NCBI GenBank assembly: GCA_964528765.1
Contig: CAZGVA010000028.1
Location: forward strand, 1-10,520
DNA length: 10,520 nucleotides
Direction: 5' to 3'
DNA from: JABICX01 sp964528765
GTDB taxonomy: Archaea; Nanobdellota; Nanobdellia; UBA10117; JABICX01
The notes under the pieces are model-generated. The model searched no databases, was not told the origin of the DNA, and saw nothing but the letters and a program-made list of their open reading frames with translations. Below are positions 1 to 5,625 of the stretch, piece by piece. The position numbers were made by a program, and so were the translations under genes. The first letter of the stretch is position 1, and every line of letters begins with the position of its first letter.

Positions 1-2
1 CA

Positions 3-299
3 TCTGATTTAATAAAATACAATTGCAAAAATCATAGACTTAATTTTGACTTAATTTTAGATACAGTGAATAGTTCTAAATCCAAAAAAATTAAAGAAAC
101 ACTTAAACATTTCAAAGTTAAACCGAATGAAGCAATTTATGTCGGAGATCATCCCAACGATATAAAAGCAGGTAAATCTGCGGGAGTTAAAACTATTGCA
201 ATGAAAACAATTTTACAAAGTAATCGAAAACTCAAAAAAGAAAAACCAGATTACCTAATACACTCGCTCACAGATATATTAAAGGTAATCAACAACTAA
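3..299 (+). CDS. HAD-superfamily hydrolase (phosphoglycolate phosphatase-like), C-terminal part, 5' end outside window
   Basis: The reading frame is open from the first complete codon of the window to TAA at 297-299, giving 98 visible residues, so the gene begins upstream. The GTG at 66 is an internal codon and not a convincing start. The visible part carries HAD motif III/IV: a lysine before 'P-N-E-A', then VGDHPNDIKAGKSAGVKTI, where the GDxxxD acidic residues bind Mg2+ and AGxxT is the usual following strand. The nucleophile Asp motif (DxDxT) and the cap domain should lie upstream. HAD enzymes of this subgroup are cytosolic phosphatases for small phosphorylated metabolites such as 2-phosphoglycolate. 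The true substrate cannot be read from this fragment. The gene ends 4 nt before the first possible start of the GNAT gene, so co-transcription is possible. Confidence 0.85.
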   Translation, partial: SDLIKYNCKNHRLNFDLILDTVNSSKSKKIKETLKHFKVKPNEAIYVGDHPNDIKAGKSAGVKTIAMKTILQSNRKLKKEKPDYLIHSLTDILKVINN

Positions 300-319
300 T
301 TATATGTTTAAACATATAA
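300..319. repeat. perfect 20-bp palindrome at the start of the GNAT gene
   Basis: TTATATGTTT is followed directly by its exact reverse complement AAACATATAA with no spacer. It spans the upstream candidate start codon (ATG at 304) and ends 5 bp before the second candidate (ATG at 325). If translation begins at 325, the palindrome lies in the promoter/leader position and could be an operator; it also contains TATA-like sequence. The symmetry is seen directly. A regulatory role is inference. Confidence 0.6.
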
Positions 320-789
320 ATAATATGATATCAATTCGTAGAGCTAAGAAAGATGATGTTAAACAAGTTTATGAGATATATCTTGAATTTTTAGAAGAAA
401 TTAAAAAATACGAACCAGAAGTAACGACTAAACACAAAAAAAAGATTAGAGCTTACGTATTAAAAGAATTAAAATCTCACAAACACATATTTTTATTAGC
501 GTTTAATGAAAATAAATTAATTGGTTGTATAAAAGCCACGATTAATGAAAGCAAACCGTATCTTATTTACAAAAAAATAGCTAATTTTGATTGGATATTT
601 ATATCTAAAAAATATCGTAGAAAGGGTGTTGGAGTAAAACTAACTCGTAATATGGAACAGCTATTGAAGGACCGTGGTGTAGAATATTGTTATCTTAATG
701 TGAATATTAAAAATAAAGATTCAATTAGTCTTCAATCAAAAATTGGATTTAAAAAACATTGGATTGAGTTCAGAAAGGTGCTAATATGA
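304..789 (+). CDS. GNAT-family N-acetyltransferase
   Basis: This 161-residue protein has the GNAT layout. After the start region comes 'MISIRRAKKDDVKQVYEIY', the usual first strand and helix. A central strand pair follows ('FLLAFNENKLIGCI', residues 63-76), then the acetyl-CoA pyrophosphate-binding loop RRKGVG at residues 105-110 (Q/RxxGxG/A), and a C-terminal 'N..SI.L..KIGFKK' element at 138-151. These enzymes transfer acetyl from acetyl-CoA to an amine on a protein, peptide or small molecule, and the substrate is not evident here. The start is uncertain. ATG at 304 has a possible TATA element (ATATATTAAA, 274-283) about 25 nt upstream. ATG at 325 (residue 8) gives the better match to the family N-terminus. 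The gene ends in TGA, overlapping the PolX start in ATGA, which predicts translational coupling. Confidence 0.85.
   Translation: MFKHINNMISIRRAKKDDVKQVYEIYLEFLEEIKKYEPEVTTKHKKKIRAYVLKELKSHKHIFLLAFNENKLIGCIKATINESKPYLIYKKIANFDWIFISKKYRRKGVGVKLTRNMEQLLKDRGVEYCYLNVNIKNKDSISLQSKIGFKKHWIEFRKVLI
775..780 (+). promoter_or_regulatory. Shine-Dalgarno motif of the polX gene
   Basis: AAGGTG lies 5 nt before the ATG at 786, inside the last codons of the GNAT gene. GGTG is the usual archaeal anti-SD complement. It supports internal initiation of polX on a shared mRNA. Confidence 0.6.
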
Positions 790-1757
790 CTTTCAATTCG
801 GACCTTGGAAAGATTTTTTTTGAAATAGCTGATATGCTAGATTATAAAGGAGAAGCATGGACACCACAAGCTTACAGAAAAGCTGCGTTTGCAATTGATG
901 GTATTGAAGATGTTCGAGAAATATATAAACGCGAAGGTGTTGAAGGATTAAAAAAAATTCCTTCAATTGGCAATGCAACTGCTGGAAAAATTGAAGAATA
1001 TATTAAAACAGGAAAAATTGAAAAGCACGATAGGCTTCTTGGCAAAATGTCAAAAGAACAAGTTGCTATTATGGAACTTCCAGGTATGGGACCAAAAAGA
1101 GCTGAAAAGCTAATTAAAAAACTCAAAATCAAAACAATTGCTCAGCTAAAAAAAGCAGCTGAAACTGGAAAGATTCGAGAGCTCGATGGCTTTGGAGAAA
1201 AATCTGAAAAAGAAATTCTTATTGCAATTTCACTTGGATTAAAAAGTAAAGATAGACAGCCAATTGAAAAAGTTCTTCCACTTGCTGAAAAAATTCTAAA
1301 GAAAGTTCAAAGTTGGCCAGAAGTTATTCGCGCAGAACTTGCAGGTTCAGTTAGACGAAAAGAACCTACTGTTGGAGATATTGATATACTTGCTAGTTCA
1401 AAAACACCTGAAAAAGTTACTGAAAAATTTGCTAAATTACCTAACGTAAAAAAAGTAATTGCGCAAGGTAAAACAAAATCGGCGATTTGGTTGAATAATA
1501 ATTTTGAAGTAGATATTAGAGTTGTTGATGATTCAATATATGGTGCAGCTTTACAATACTTTACTGGACCAAAAAACTTCAACATCAAAACCAGAAAAAT
1601 TGCAATCAAAAAAGGATACAAACTTTCTGAATATGGCTTGTTCAACAGAAGAACTGGTGAGTTGATTGCAGGCAAAACTGAAAAAGAAATTTTCAACAAA
1701 TTAGGTTTGCCTTACATTAAACCTGAAAAATCTCGTGAAGAATTTTCTAAAGATTAA
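786..1757 (+). CDS. polX: DNA polymerase family X (PolB-like), lacking PHP domain
   Basis: This 323-residue protein is a family X DNA polymerase, which fills short gaps in DNA repair. An N-terminal lyase-like 8-kDa region holds helix-hairpin-helix elements near residues 54-72 (IPSIGNATAGKI) and 96-111 (ELPGMGPKRAEKLI), with a third 'LDGFGEKS' around 133-140. The palm has AGSVRR (186-191) followed by VGDIDIL, giving metal-binding Asp198 and Asp200, and the third Asp243 in 'FEVDIRVV'. The YFTG motif is at 258-261 and the thumb 'SEYGLF' at 281-286. All catalytic residues are present. Bacterial and many archaeal PolX proteins are about 570 residues because a C-terminal PHP 3'-exonuclease follows. 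Here the protein stops just after the thumb. It overlaps GNAT by 4 bp upstream and the convergent minus-strand gene by 4 bp (TTAA) downstream. Confidence 0.95.
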   Translation: MTFNSDLGKIFFEIADMLDYKGEAWTPQAYRKAAFAIDGIEDVREIYKREGVEGLKKIPSIGNATAGKIEEYIKTGKIEKHDRLLGKMSKEQVAIMELPGMGPKRAEKLIKKLKIKTIAQLKKAAETGKIRELDGFGEKSEKEILIAISLGLKSKDRQPIEKVLPLAEKILKKVQSWPEVIRAELAGSVRRKEPTVGDIDILASSKTPEKVTEKFAKLPNVKKVIAQGKTKSAIWLNNNFEVDIRVVDDSIYGAALQYFTGPKNFNIKTRKIAIKKGYKLSEYGLFNRRTGELIAGKTEKEIFNKLGLPYIKPEKSREEFSKD

Positions 1758-2128
1758 TTTTTCTTCATAGCTTCACGTTCTAGCCGAAGATATTCTATTT
1801 GTCCTTTAGCTGTTAGAAAAACTACAGATTCGGAATTTCGTGGATTTATATCTTTTCGAAGATAATCTTTATCTATGAGCCGTTCTAATATTGCATCTAA
1901 TTGTTCGGTTGTTGAAAAACCCTCAAAATCTGAATGTAATCTTTGAGGAGTTTCAGCGAATTTACTTCCAAAAGCATCAAGTGATTCCTCAAGATCTGCG
2001 TCAGATACTCCGTGACAAGCTTGGACTGCAAACATTGCTTTTGTACTAATTCGATATCCGTGTAAATAACTCATGATTTTTGTAGCTAACTTCTCATCCG
2101 AATAGGTCTTGTTTTGTTTGTCTGTCAT
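1754..2128 (-). CDS. small probable winged-helix protein (possible transcription regulator)
   Basis: This is a 124-residue protein from ATG at 2128. A GTG at 2146 would add six residues, but the TATA-like box at 2153-2160 lies 29 nt from 2128, so a leaderless mRNA beginning at the ATG is favoured. The C-terminal half reads as a winged helix: recognition-like helices 'TEQLDAILERLIDKDYLRKD' (74-93), then a wing ending in 'VVFLTAKGQIEYL' (102-114). The LTxKG pattern is common in archaeal winged-helix regulators. The N-terminal half (about 10-60) is helical and I do not recognise it. A DNA-binding role is inferred from this pattern only. It is transcribed divergently from the 2220-2870 gene and converges on polX, sharing a TTAA stop overlap. 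Confidence 0.7.
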   Translation of the reverse strand: MTDKQNKTYSDEKLATKIMSYLHGYRISTKAMFAVQACHGVSDADLEESLDAFGSKFAETPQRLHSDFEGFSTTEQLDAILERLIDKDYLRKDINPRNSESVVFLTAKGQIEYLRLEREAMKKN

Positions 2129-2152
2129 CTTAATTTGTAATGACACATAAAT

Positions 2153-2160
2153 CTTTTAAA
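2153..2160 (-). promoter_or_regulatory. TATA box for the 1754-2128 gene
   Basis: On the minus strand this reads TTTAAAAG, preceded by purine-rich sequence that could act as BRE. Its centre is 29 nt from the ATG at 2128, as expected for a leaderless archaeal transcript. Confidence 0.55.
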
Positions 2161-2191
2161 CATTCCGAACTTCGAAAGAGTGAACAAATAC

Positions 2192-2198
2192 TTATATT
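2192..2198 (+). promoter_or_regulatory. TATA box for the 2220-2870 gene
   Basis: TTATATT sits about 25 nt before the ATG at 2220. The same nine bases, TTATATTCT, occur at exactly the same distance from the primase start codon (2882-2890). Confidence 0.6.
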
Positions 2199-2219
2199 CT
2201 AAATTTTCTAAACTTGAAC

Positions 2220-2870
2220 ATGATATTTGAGCAACTACTTTTACAAAATCATGAAGTATTAATAAAAGATATTGGTATCGGAAATCCTCACCGATTTCAA
2301 TTAAAAATTCCGATTTACAAATCATTATTAAACGAAGACATATCTCTTGATCCAAGTCTAGCAAATAAAGTATTTCCTGCAGCAGTTGAAGCATGGCAAC
2401 AAGATATTAGAACCACAACTGAACTTCCTGAAGATATAAAAAAAGAAAGTTTGGCAGAGTTTCTTAAACCTTATTCCATTATTTCCAAAACAATCTATCC
2501 CAATAAGTATCAATGTGTAAAACCTTGGGGATTTTGTGATGTGATTCCAGACACTACTAAAACAGGATTTGCGCGAGGTTTTGAATTGAATGAGTGTCGT
2601 TCTAATGTAGTTCACATTAATGAAGACAGTATCAATAATAGTATTATATCTAGAATCCTAAACCCGGACTCCAGTGGATTTGCAATTGATTTTAGTCAAA
2701 GTAAAATAAATGCCTATTCAGTAGAAAAAAGTAGTGAGGGATTTCTAACCTGTCATTATTACGGGATTCATAATCCAGGAACTTGGGAAACTGTAAATCT
2801 TTTACGAATTTGGGCAATACATTACTTAAATGCGGCACTCCAATCGGCACATAAGCAAGGTTTGATTTAG
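2220..2870 (+). CDS. hypothetical protein directly upstream of primase
   Basis: This is a 216-residue soluble protein that I do not recognise. ATG at 2220 is preferred over the TTG at 2214 because the TATA box at 2192-2198 places transcription start at this ATG. I see no signal peptide, membrane helix or nucleotide-binding loop. Visible features are a Pro/Trp-containing stretch 'KYQCVKPWGFCDVIPDTTKTGFARGFELNEC' region (97-126, three cysteines at 99, 106 and 126), a beta-rich middle, and a C-terminal amphipathic helix 'LLRIWAIHYLNAALQSAHKQ' (194-213). It ends in TAG, the only TAG stop in the window. It lies 39 nt upstream of the primase gene with a near-matching promoter, so joint expression with primase is plausible. 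A replication role is context-based inference only. Confidence 0.75.
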   Translation: MIFEQLLLQNHEVLIKDIGIGNPHRFQLKIPIYKSLLNEDISLDPSLANKVFPAAVEAWQQDIRTTTELPEDIKKESLAEFLKPYSIISKTIYPNKYQCVKPWGFCDVIPDTTKTGFARGFELNECRSNVVHINEDSINNSIISRILNPDSSGFAIDFSQSKINAYSVEKSSEGFLTCHYYGIHNPGTWETVNLLRIWAIHYLNAALQSAHKQGLI

Positions 2871-2881
2871 CAGACAAAACA

Positions 2882-2888
2882 TTATATT
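2882..2888 (+). promoter_or_regulatory. TATA box for the primase gene
   Basis: TTATATT is centred 25 nt before ATG 2910. The 28 bases from here to the start codon match the corresponding 28 bases upstream of the 2220 gene at 20 positions. Confidence 0.6.
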
Positions 2889-2909
2889 CTCAATTTCTCA
2901 AAATTAAGT

Positions 2910-4208
2910 ATGAAACAATCTGTTGCTATTGAGCACTATTCTAATCAGTTAGTAATGAAAGAATTAGTTCGAGTATCTAAAGATCGGGAAGTGGGTATGC
3001 AATTCCAGGGAGGTAAATATGGGAAGCGTCCAGATATTATTGAATTCCCAAAAGAAATTGAATTGCTAGCACGCAAAGGCGCAACAAGTTTCCATATATC
3101 TCAAGAACGGTGGTCAAACCCTATGCAACTTTCTCCCGAAATAACTAAACGGCAAATGGACAACATAAGAAAAGGTTGGGACTTAATTATTGACATTGAT
3201 TGCCCACATTTTGAATATTCAACACTTGCTGCAGAAACCGTTATGGAAGCATTGGCAGTCGAAGGTCTTATTCCTCAAATCAAGTTCTCAGGCAATCGTG
3301 GTTGGCATATTGCAATTCCATTTGAAGCTTTTCCTGAAACCGTTGGTAAAGAAAAAACAACTGAAATTTATGAAAAAGCCAGCGCGGCAATTTTACTATA
3401 TTTAGGCAATAGAATCAACAAACAACTTTGGTCTAAGATAAAAGAAAAAGAAGGTGATCTTAGAAAAGTAGTTGAAAAAATTGGTAAAAAACCAGAAAAA
3501 GCAGAAGAATTTAGTAAATATATTGGCCTAGATCTCGCATTAGGTGCACCGAGGCATTTAATTCGTGCACCATATTCATTGCATGAAAAAACTGGATTAG
3601 TCAGCTTAACGATAAATCCAAACCAACTTTCTAAATTTGAAAAAGAATGGGCTAATCCTAAAAACATTAAAGAAATCAACGACTCTTTTCTAAATTCGGA
3701 AAAAATTGAAAAAGGCTCGGCAATAGAATTATTAGGTGTTGCATTACATGAACAAAGCAAAAGAGAACGTGACGAAGAAGAAAAAGAAGACACTTTCAAA
3801 AGTATAATTAAACTTGATGGGCGTATTCCTGAAGAAAGCTTTCCACCCTGTATTAAAAAAATTCTTGCGGGATTAAATGATGGACGAAAACGCGCACTTT
3901 TCGCATTACTTAATTTCTTAAAATGTTGTAATTGGAGTTGGACAGAAATTGAACTAAAAATAAAAGAATGGAATTCCAAAAAAAATCCAGAGCCACTTAA
4001 AGAAGGATATATTATAGCGCAACTAAATTGGCATCAAAGAAATCCAGGTAAAGTACCGCCATCAAATTGTAAATCTTATTATCAAGAAATTGGTGTCTGC
4101 GAGCCAGATGAAACTTGCAATAACATAAAAAATCCACTAAGTTATGTAAAAAGAAAAACGCCAAATAAAAAAAAGAAAATAAAAAAAGAAAATAAAAAAG
4201 TAGATTAA
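2910..4208 (+). CDS. fused DNA primase (PriS-like catalytic part plus PriL-like Fe-S part)
   Basis: This 432-residue protein joins both primase subunits and would make RNA/DNA primers at replication forks. The PriS-type part has 'LIIDIDCPHFE' with catalytic Asp95 and Asp97, the SGNRGWH nucleotide-binding motif (127-133), and 'GLDLALGAPRHLIRAPYSLH'. In the last motif Asp208 aligns with the third catalytic Asp of eukaryotic/archaeal PriS. The PriL C-terminal domain starts near residue 310: 'FPPCIKKIL' (Cys314), then Cys387, Cys397 and Cys403 before 'NPLSYV', the four expected [4Fe-4S] ligands. The PriS zinc knuckle appears absent, since the catalytic half has only Cys98. The tail (412-432) is Lys-rich. 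Separate PriS and PriL are usual in archaea, and a single-chain form is known in Nanoarchaeum. The mRNA is predicted to be leaderless. The 3' end overlaps the convergent gene by TTAA. Confidence 0.93.
   Translation: MKQSVAIEHYSNQLVMKELVRVSKDREVGMQFQGGKYGKRPDIIEFPKEIELLARKGATSFHISQERWSNPMQLSPEITKRQMDNIRKGWDLIIDIDCPHFEYSTLAAETVMEALAVEGLIPQIKFSGNRGWHIAIPFEAFPETVGKEKTTEIYEKASAAILLYLGNRINKQLWSKIKEKEGDLRKVVEKIGKKPEKAEEFSKYIGLDLALGAPRHLIRAPYSLHEKTGLVSLTINPNQLSKFEKEWANPKNIKEINDSFLNSEKIEKGSAIELLGVALHEQSKRERDEEEKEDTFKSIIKLDGRIPEESFPPCIKKILAGLNDGRKRALFALLNFLKCCNWSWTEIELKIKEWNSKKNPEPLKEGYIIAQLNWHQRNPGKVPPSNCKSYYQEIGVCEPDETCNNIKNPLSYVKRKTPNKKKKIKKENKKVD
4167..4199 (-). terminator. oligo-T tracts terminating the 4205-5068 gene, inside the primase 3' end
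   Basis: Read on the minus strand, T6 (4199-4194), T7 (4187-4181) and T8 (4174-4167) follow 6-40 nt after the stop of the minus-strand gene. Archaeal RNA polymerase terminates at such T-runs. On the plus strand the same bases encode the Lys/Asn-rich primase tail. Confidence 0.55.
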
Positions 4209-5068
4209 TTTTGAGTAATAATTTCTACACTATTTGGAATACTTTCTGAATCCTCATCGAAAACATCTTCAGGAGTAACGACCTCTTCAACCGATTTGGT
4301 TTCTCGTGTACGAATCAAATTATTCTCTTTTGCAACGTCTCTAACTGCTTGATATAAATCAGTTCGGTCACCTCTAGCTAAGTTTTCAAATTCAGATGCA
4401 ACAATTAATAATGAATTATTAAATGGTTCAAAAATATCTTTCAATAAATGTATTTCATTCTTCATACAACGCAAACCAATTTGTGATATAACTTGCTCGT
4501 AAACATTTTCTTTAAATAAATTTCTTGCATCTGCAATATTTGAAGCCACATTTTCGGGTTGACTAACCAGATATCCTTCTCGTTTTTCTTTAGTTTCGTT
4601 ATTTGTTTGAATTGCTTTTTCAGCACTATCTATCCGTTTAGTTAGTGATTTAACATGACTTGAAATCGTTGCGTATTTTTCAGCAAATGCTGAAGCAGCA
4701 TTAACATATTGCGTAACTAATTTCTTAGAATTTGCACTTAACTGCGAAGTATTTTTTAATTTAGTTTTTAATGTTTTAGCATCATCAACTAATTCAGATA
4801 AATCACTCACACCATCAGGTCCTTCTACAACAATAGTATATTGCGTTAAATTACCAAATGTATCTAATTCAGGTTTTGCTTCCCGAATTCTTCTCCGAGC
4901 ATTACGAACATAATTTTTATTGTCTTTTATTCCACTTCGCCAAGATTCAACATCAGATGTTGAACGTTTACGAATAGCATCTACACTACCTAGATAATCT
5001 CTAGCTAAATCACCTAGCGTTTTTACTGCGCCTAAAGCGATTTTTTGATTATTAATCTCTCTATCCAT
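4205..5068 (-). CDS. hypothetical helical/coiled-coil protein
   Basis: This is a 287-residue protein that I do not recognise. ATG at 5068 is chosen over GTG at 5077. The sequence is mostly charged helix: residues 1-65 (basic 'RNARRRIREAK' at 55-65), a short probable beta segment 'QYTIVVEGPDG' (76-86), then long helices 90-165 with heptad-like spacing, and 180-255. The C-terminus (256-287) is acidic and probably disordered ('PEDVFDEDSESIPNS'). It has one cysteine (Cys201) and no signal peptide or membrane helix, so a cytosolic scaffold or nucleoid-type role is conceivable but unproven. It converges on primase with a 4-bp TTAA overlap and follows the 5141-5527 gene on the same strand after a 72-nt gap. 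It lies inside an otherwise conserved primase-GINS neighbourhood. Confidence 0.75.
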   Translation of the reverse strand: MDREINNQKIALGAVKTLGDLARDYLGSVDAIRKRSTSDVESWRSGIKDNKNYVRNARRRIREAKPELDTFGNLTQYTIVVEGPDGVSDLSELVDDAKTLKTKLKNTSQLSANSKKLVTQYVNAASAFAEKYATISSHVKSLTKRIDSAEKAIQTNNETKEKREGYLVSQPENVASNIADARNLFKENVYEQVISQIGLRCMKNEIHLLKDIFEPFNNSLLIVASEFENLARGDRTDLYQAVRDVAKENNLIRTRETKSVEEVVTPEDVFDEDSESIPNSVEIITQN

Positions 5069-5090
5069 ATTATTCACAAATACTTATCAC

Positions 5091-5099
5091 TACATAATC
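5091..5099 (-). promoter_or_regulatory. weak TATA-like element for the 4205-5068 gene
   Basis: The minus strand reads GATTATGTA, centred about 27 nt before ATG 5068. It departs from the TTTAAA/TTATA forms elsewhere in the window, so this is a tentative call. Confidence 0.3.
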
Positions 5100-5101
5100 T
5101 T

Positions 5102-5108
5102 AAAAAAA
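5102..5108 (-). terminator. T7 tract downstream of the 5141-5527 gene
   Basis: A run of seven T on the minus strand lies 33 nt after the stop codon at 5141 and upstream of the next gene's promoter. It fits an archaeal oligo-T terminator separating the two minus-strand genes. Confidence 0.4.
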
Positions 5109-5116
5109 CTTCCAAA

Positions 5117-5129
5117 TCACATTATGTGA
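5117..5129. repeat. 13-bp inverted repeat TCACAT-T-ATGTGA
   Basis: Perfect six-base arms flank a single T. It lies between the two minus-strand genes, upstream of the weak TATA element at 5091-5099, a position suited to an activator or repressor site for the 4205-5068 gene. The function is inferred. Confidence 0.45.
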
Positions 5130-5140
5130 CAGGTACTATC

Positions 5141-5527
5141 TCAATTATCTGAAAAACGAGCAAATTCAGCTAAATGTTGGGATTTAGTAACATAATGTTT
5201 ACCTGCATATATCTTATAATGTTCTAGAACACGTCGATAATGATCTAATTGAACACTTCCCTTTTCATGTGATGGATTAAAACTTCTACGTAATCTACCT
5301 AAATATTTCATCACCCGCTCTGAATCATCGTGTGAAAAAGACTTATATTCGACAGTTCCGTCTGAAGCGACTGATTTAATTAAGTTAGATTCAATCTTAT
5401 GAAGGTGCTCAGCAAAAGATAATTTTGGTTTTTTTAGTTTTGTAATATCTTCATCAAAAAGAGGATTTTTACGCGGAGGTGGTGATAATAACTGCACTAA
5501 ACTCCTAACTCGTTTGCTAACTGACAT
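5141..5527 (-). CDS. hypothetical small basic protein
   Basis: This is a 128-residue protein that I do not recognise. An ATG at 5548 would give 135 residues, but that codon overlaps the TTTTAAAA box at 5548-5555, and the ATG at 5527 lies 24-25 nt downstream of it, so 5527 is the likely leaderless start. The N-terminus is basic with a Pro-rich stretch ('LLSPPPRKNPLF', 13-24). The rest is predicted helical and rich in His, Lys and Arg ('HDDSERVMKYLGRLRRSFNPSHEKG' region, 66-90; 'LDHYRRVLEHYKIYAGKHYVTK' region, 94-115). There is no cysteine, signal peptide or membrane segment. Basic charge would suit nucleic-acid or ribosome contact, but that is a guess. It is divergent from GINS and sits between primase and GINS. 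Confidence 0.7.
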   Translation of the reverse strand: MSVSKRVRSLVQLLSPPPRKNPLFDEDITKLKKPKLSFAEHLHKIESNLIKSVASDGTVEYKSFSHDDSERVMKYLGRLRRSFNPSHEKGSVQLDHYRRVLEHYKIYAGKHYVTKSQHLAEFARFSDN

Positions 5528-5547
5528 ACTACTTATCAAAAATTGCA

Positions 5548-5555
5548 TTTTAAAA
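5548..5555 (-). promoter_or_regulatory. TATA box for the 5141-5527 gene
   Basis: The sequence TTTTAAAA is centred 24-25 nt before the ATG at 5527. It decides against the longer start at 5548, whose codon would lie inside the box. Confidence 0.55.
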
Positions 5556-5595
5556 GGTTTCGATTAATCGCGCAATATATGCTCAACATTCCAAA

Positions 5596-5606
5596 ATATC
5601 TTAAAT
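5596..5606 (+). promoter_or_regulatory. TATA box for the GINS gene
   Basis: ATATCTTAAAT is centred 25 nt before ATG 5626, predicting a leaderless GINS mRNA. No such element is correctly spaced before the internal ATG at 5941, where the nearest TTTAAA (5923-5928) is too close. Confidence 0.5.
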
Positions 5607-5617
5607 TGAAATTTCAA
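5606..5617. repeat. 12-bp palindrome in the GINS promoter
   Basis: TTGAAATTTCAA is a perfect palindrome starting at the last base of the TATA-like element and ending 8 bp before the start codon, which is the usual place for an archaeal repressor site. A second palindrome, CGATTAATCG, lies in the same divergent region at 5561-5570. In AT-rich DNA a 12-bp palindrome can arise by chance. Confidence 0.35.
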
Positions 5618-5625
5618 AACTAATA

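Noticed and set aside
1307..1699. 130-codon minus-strand frame antisense to polX
   Set aside because: It lies wholly within the catalytic palm and thumb coding sequence of PolX and shows only antisense-shadow composition.
3368..3979. 203-codon minus-strand frame antisense to primase
   Set aside because: It is Ser/Phe/Leu-rich sequence typical of the antisense of Lys/Glu-rich AT-rich genes, with no recognisable domain. Primase on the other strand is certain.
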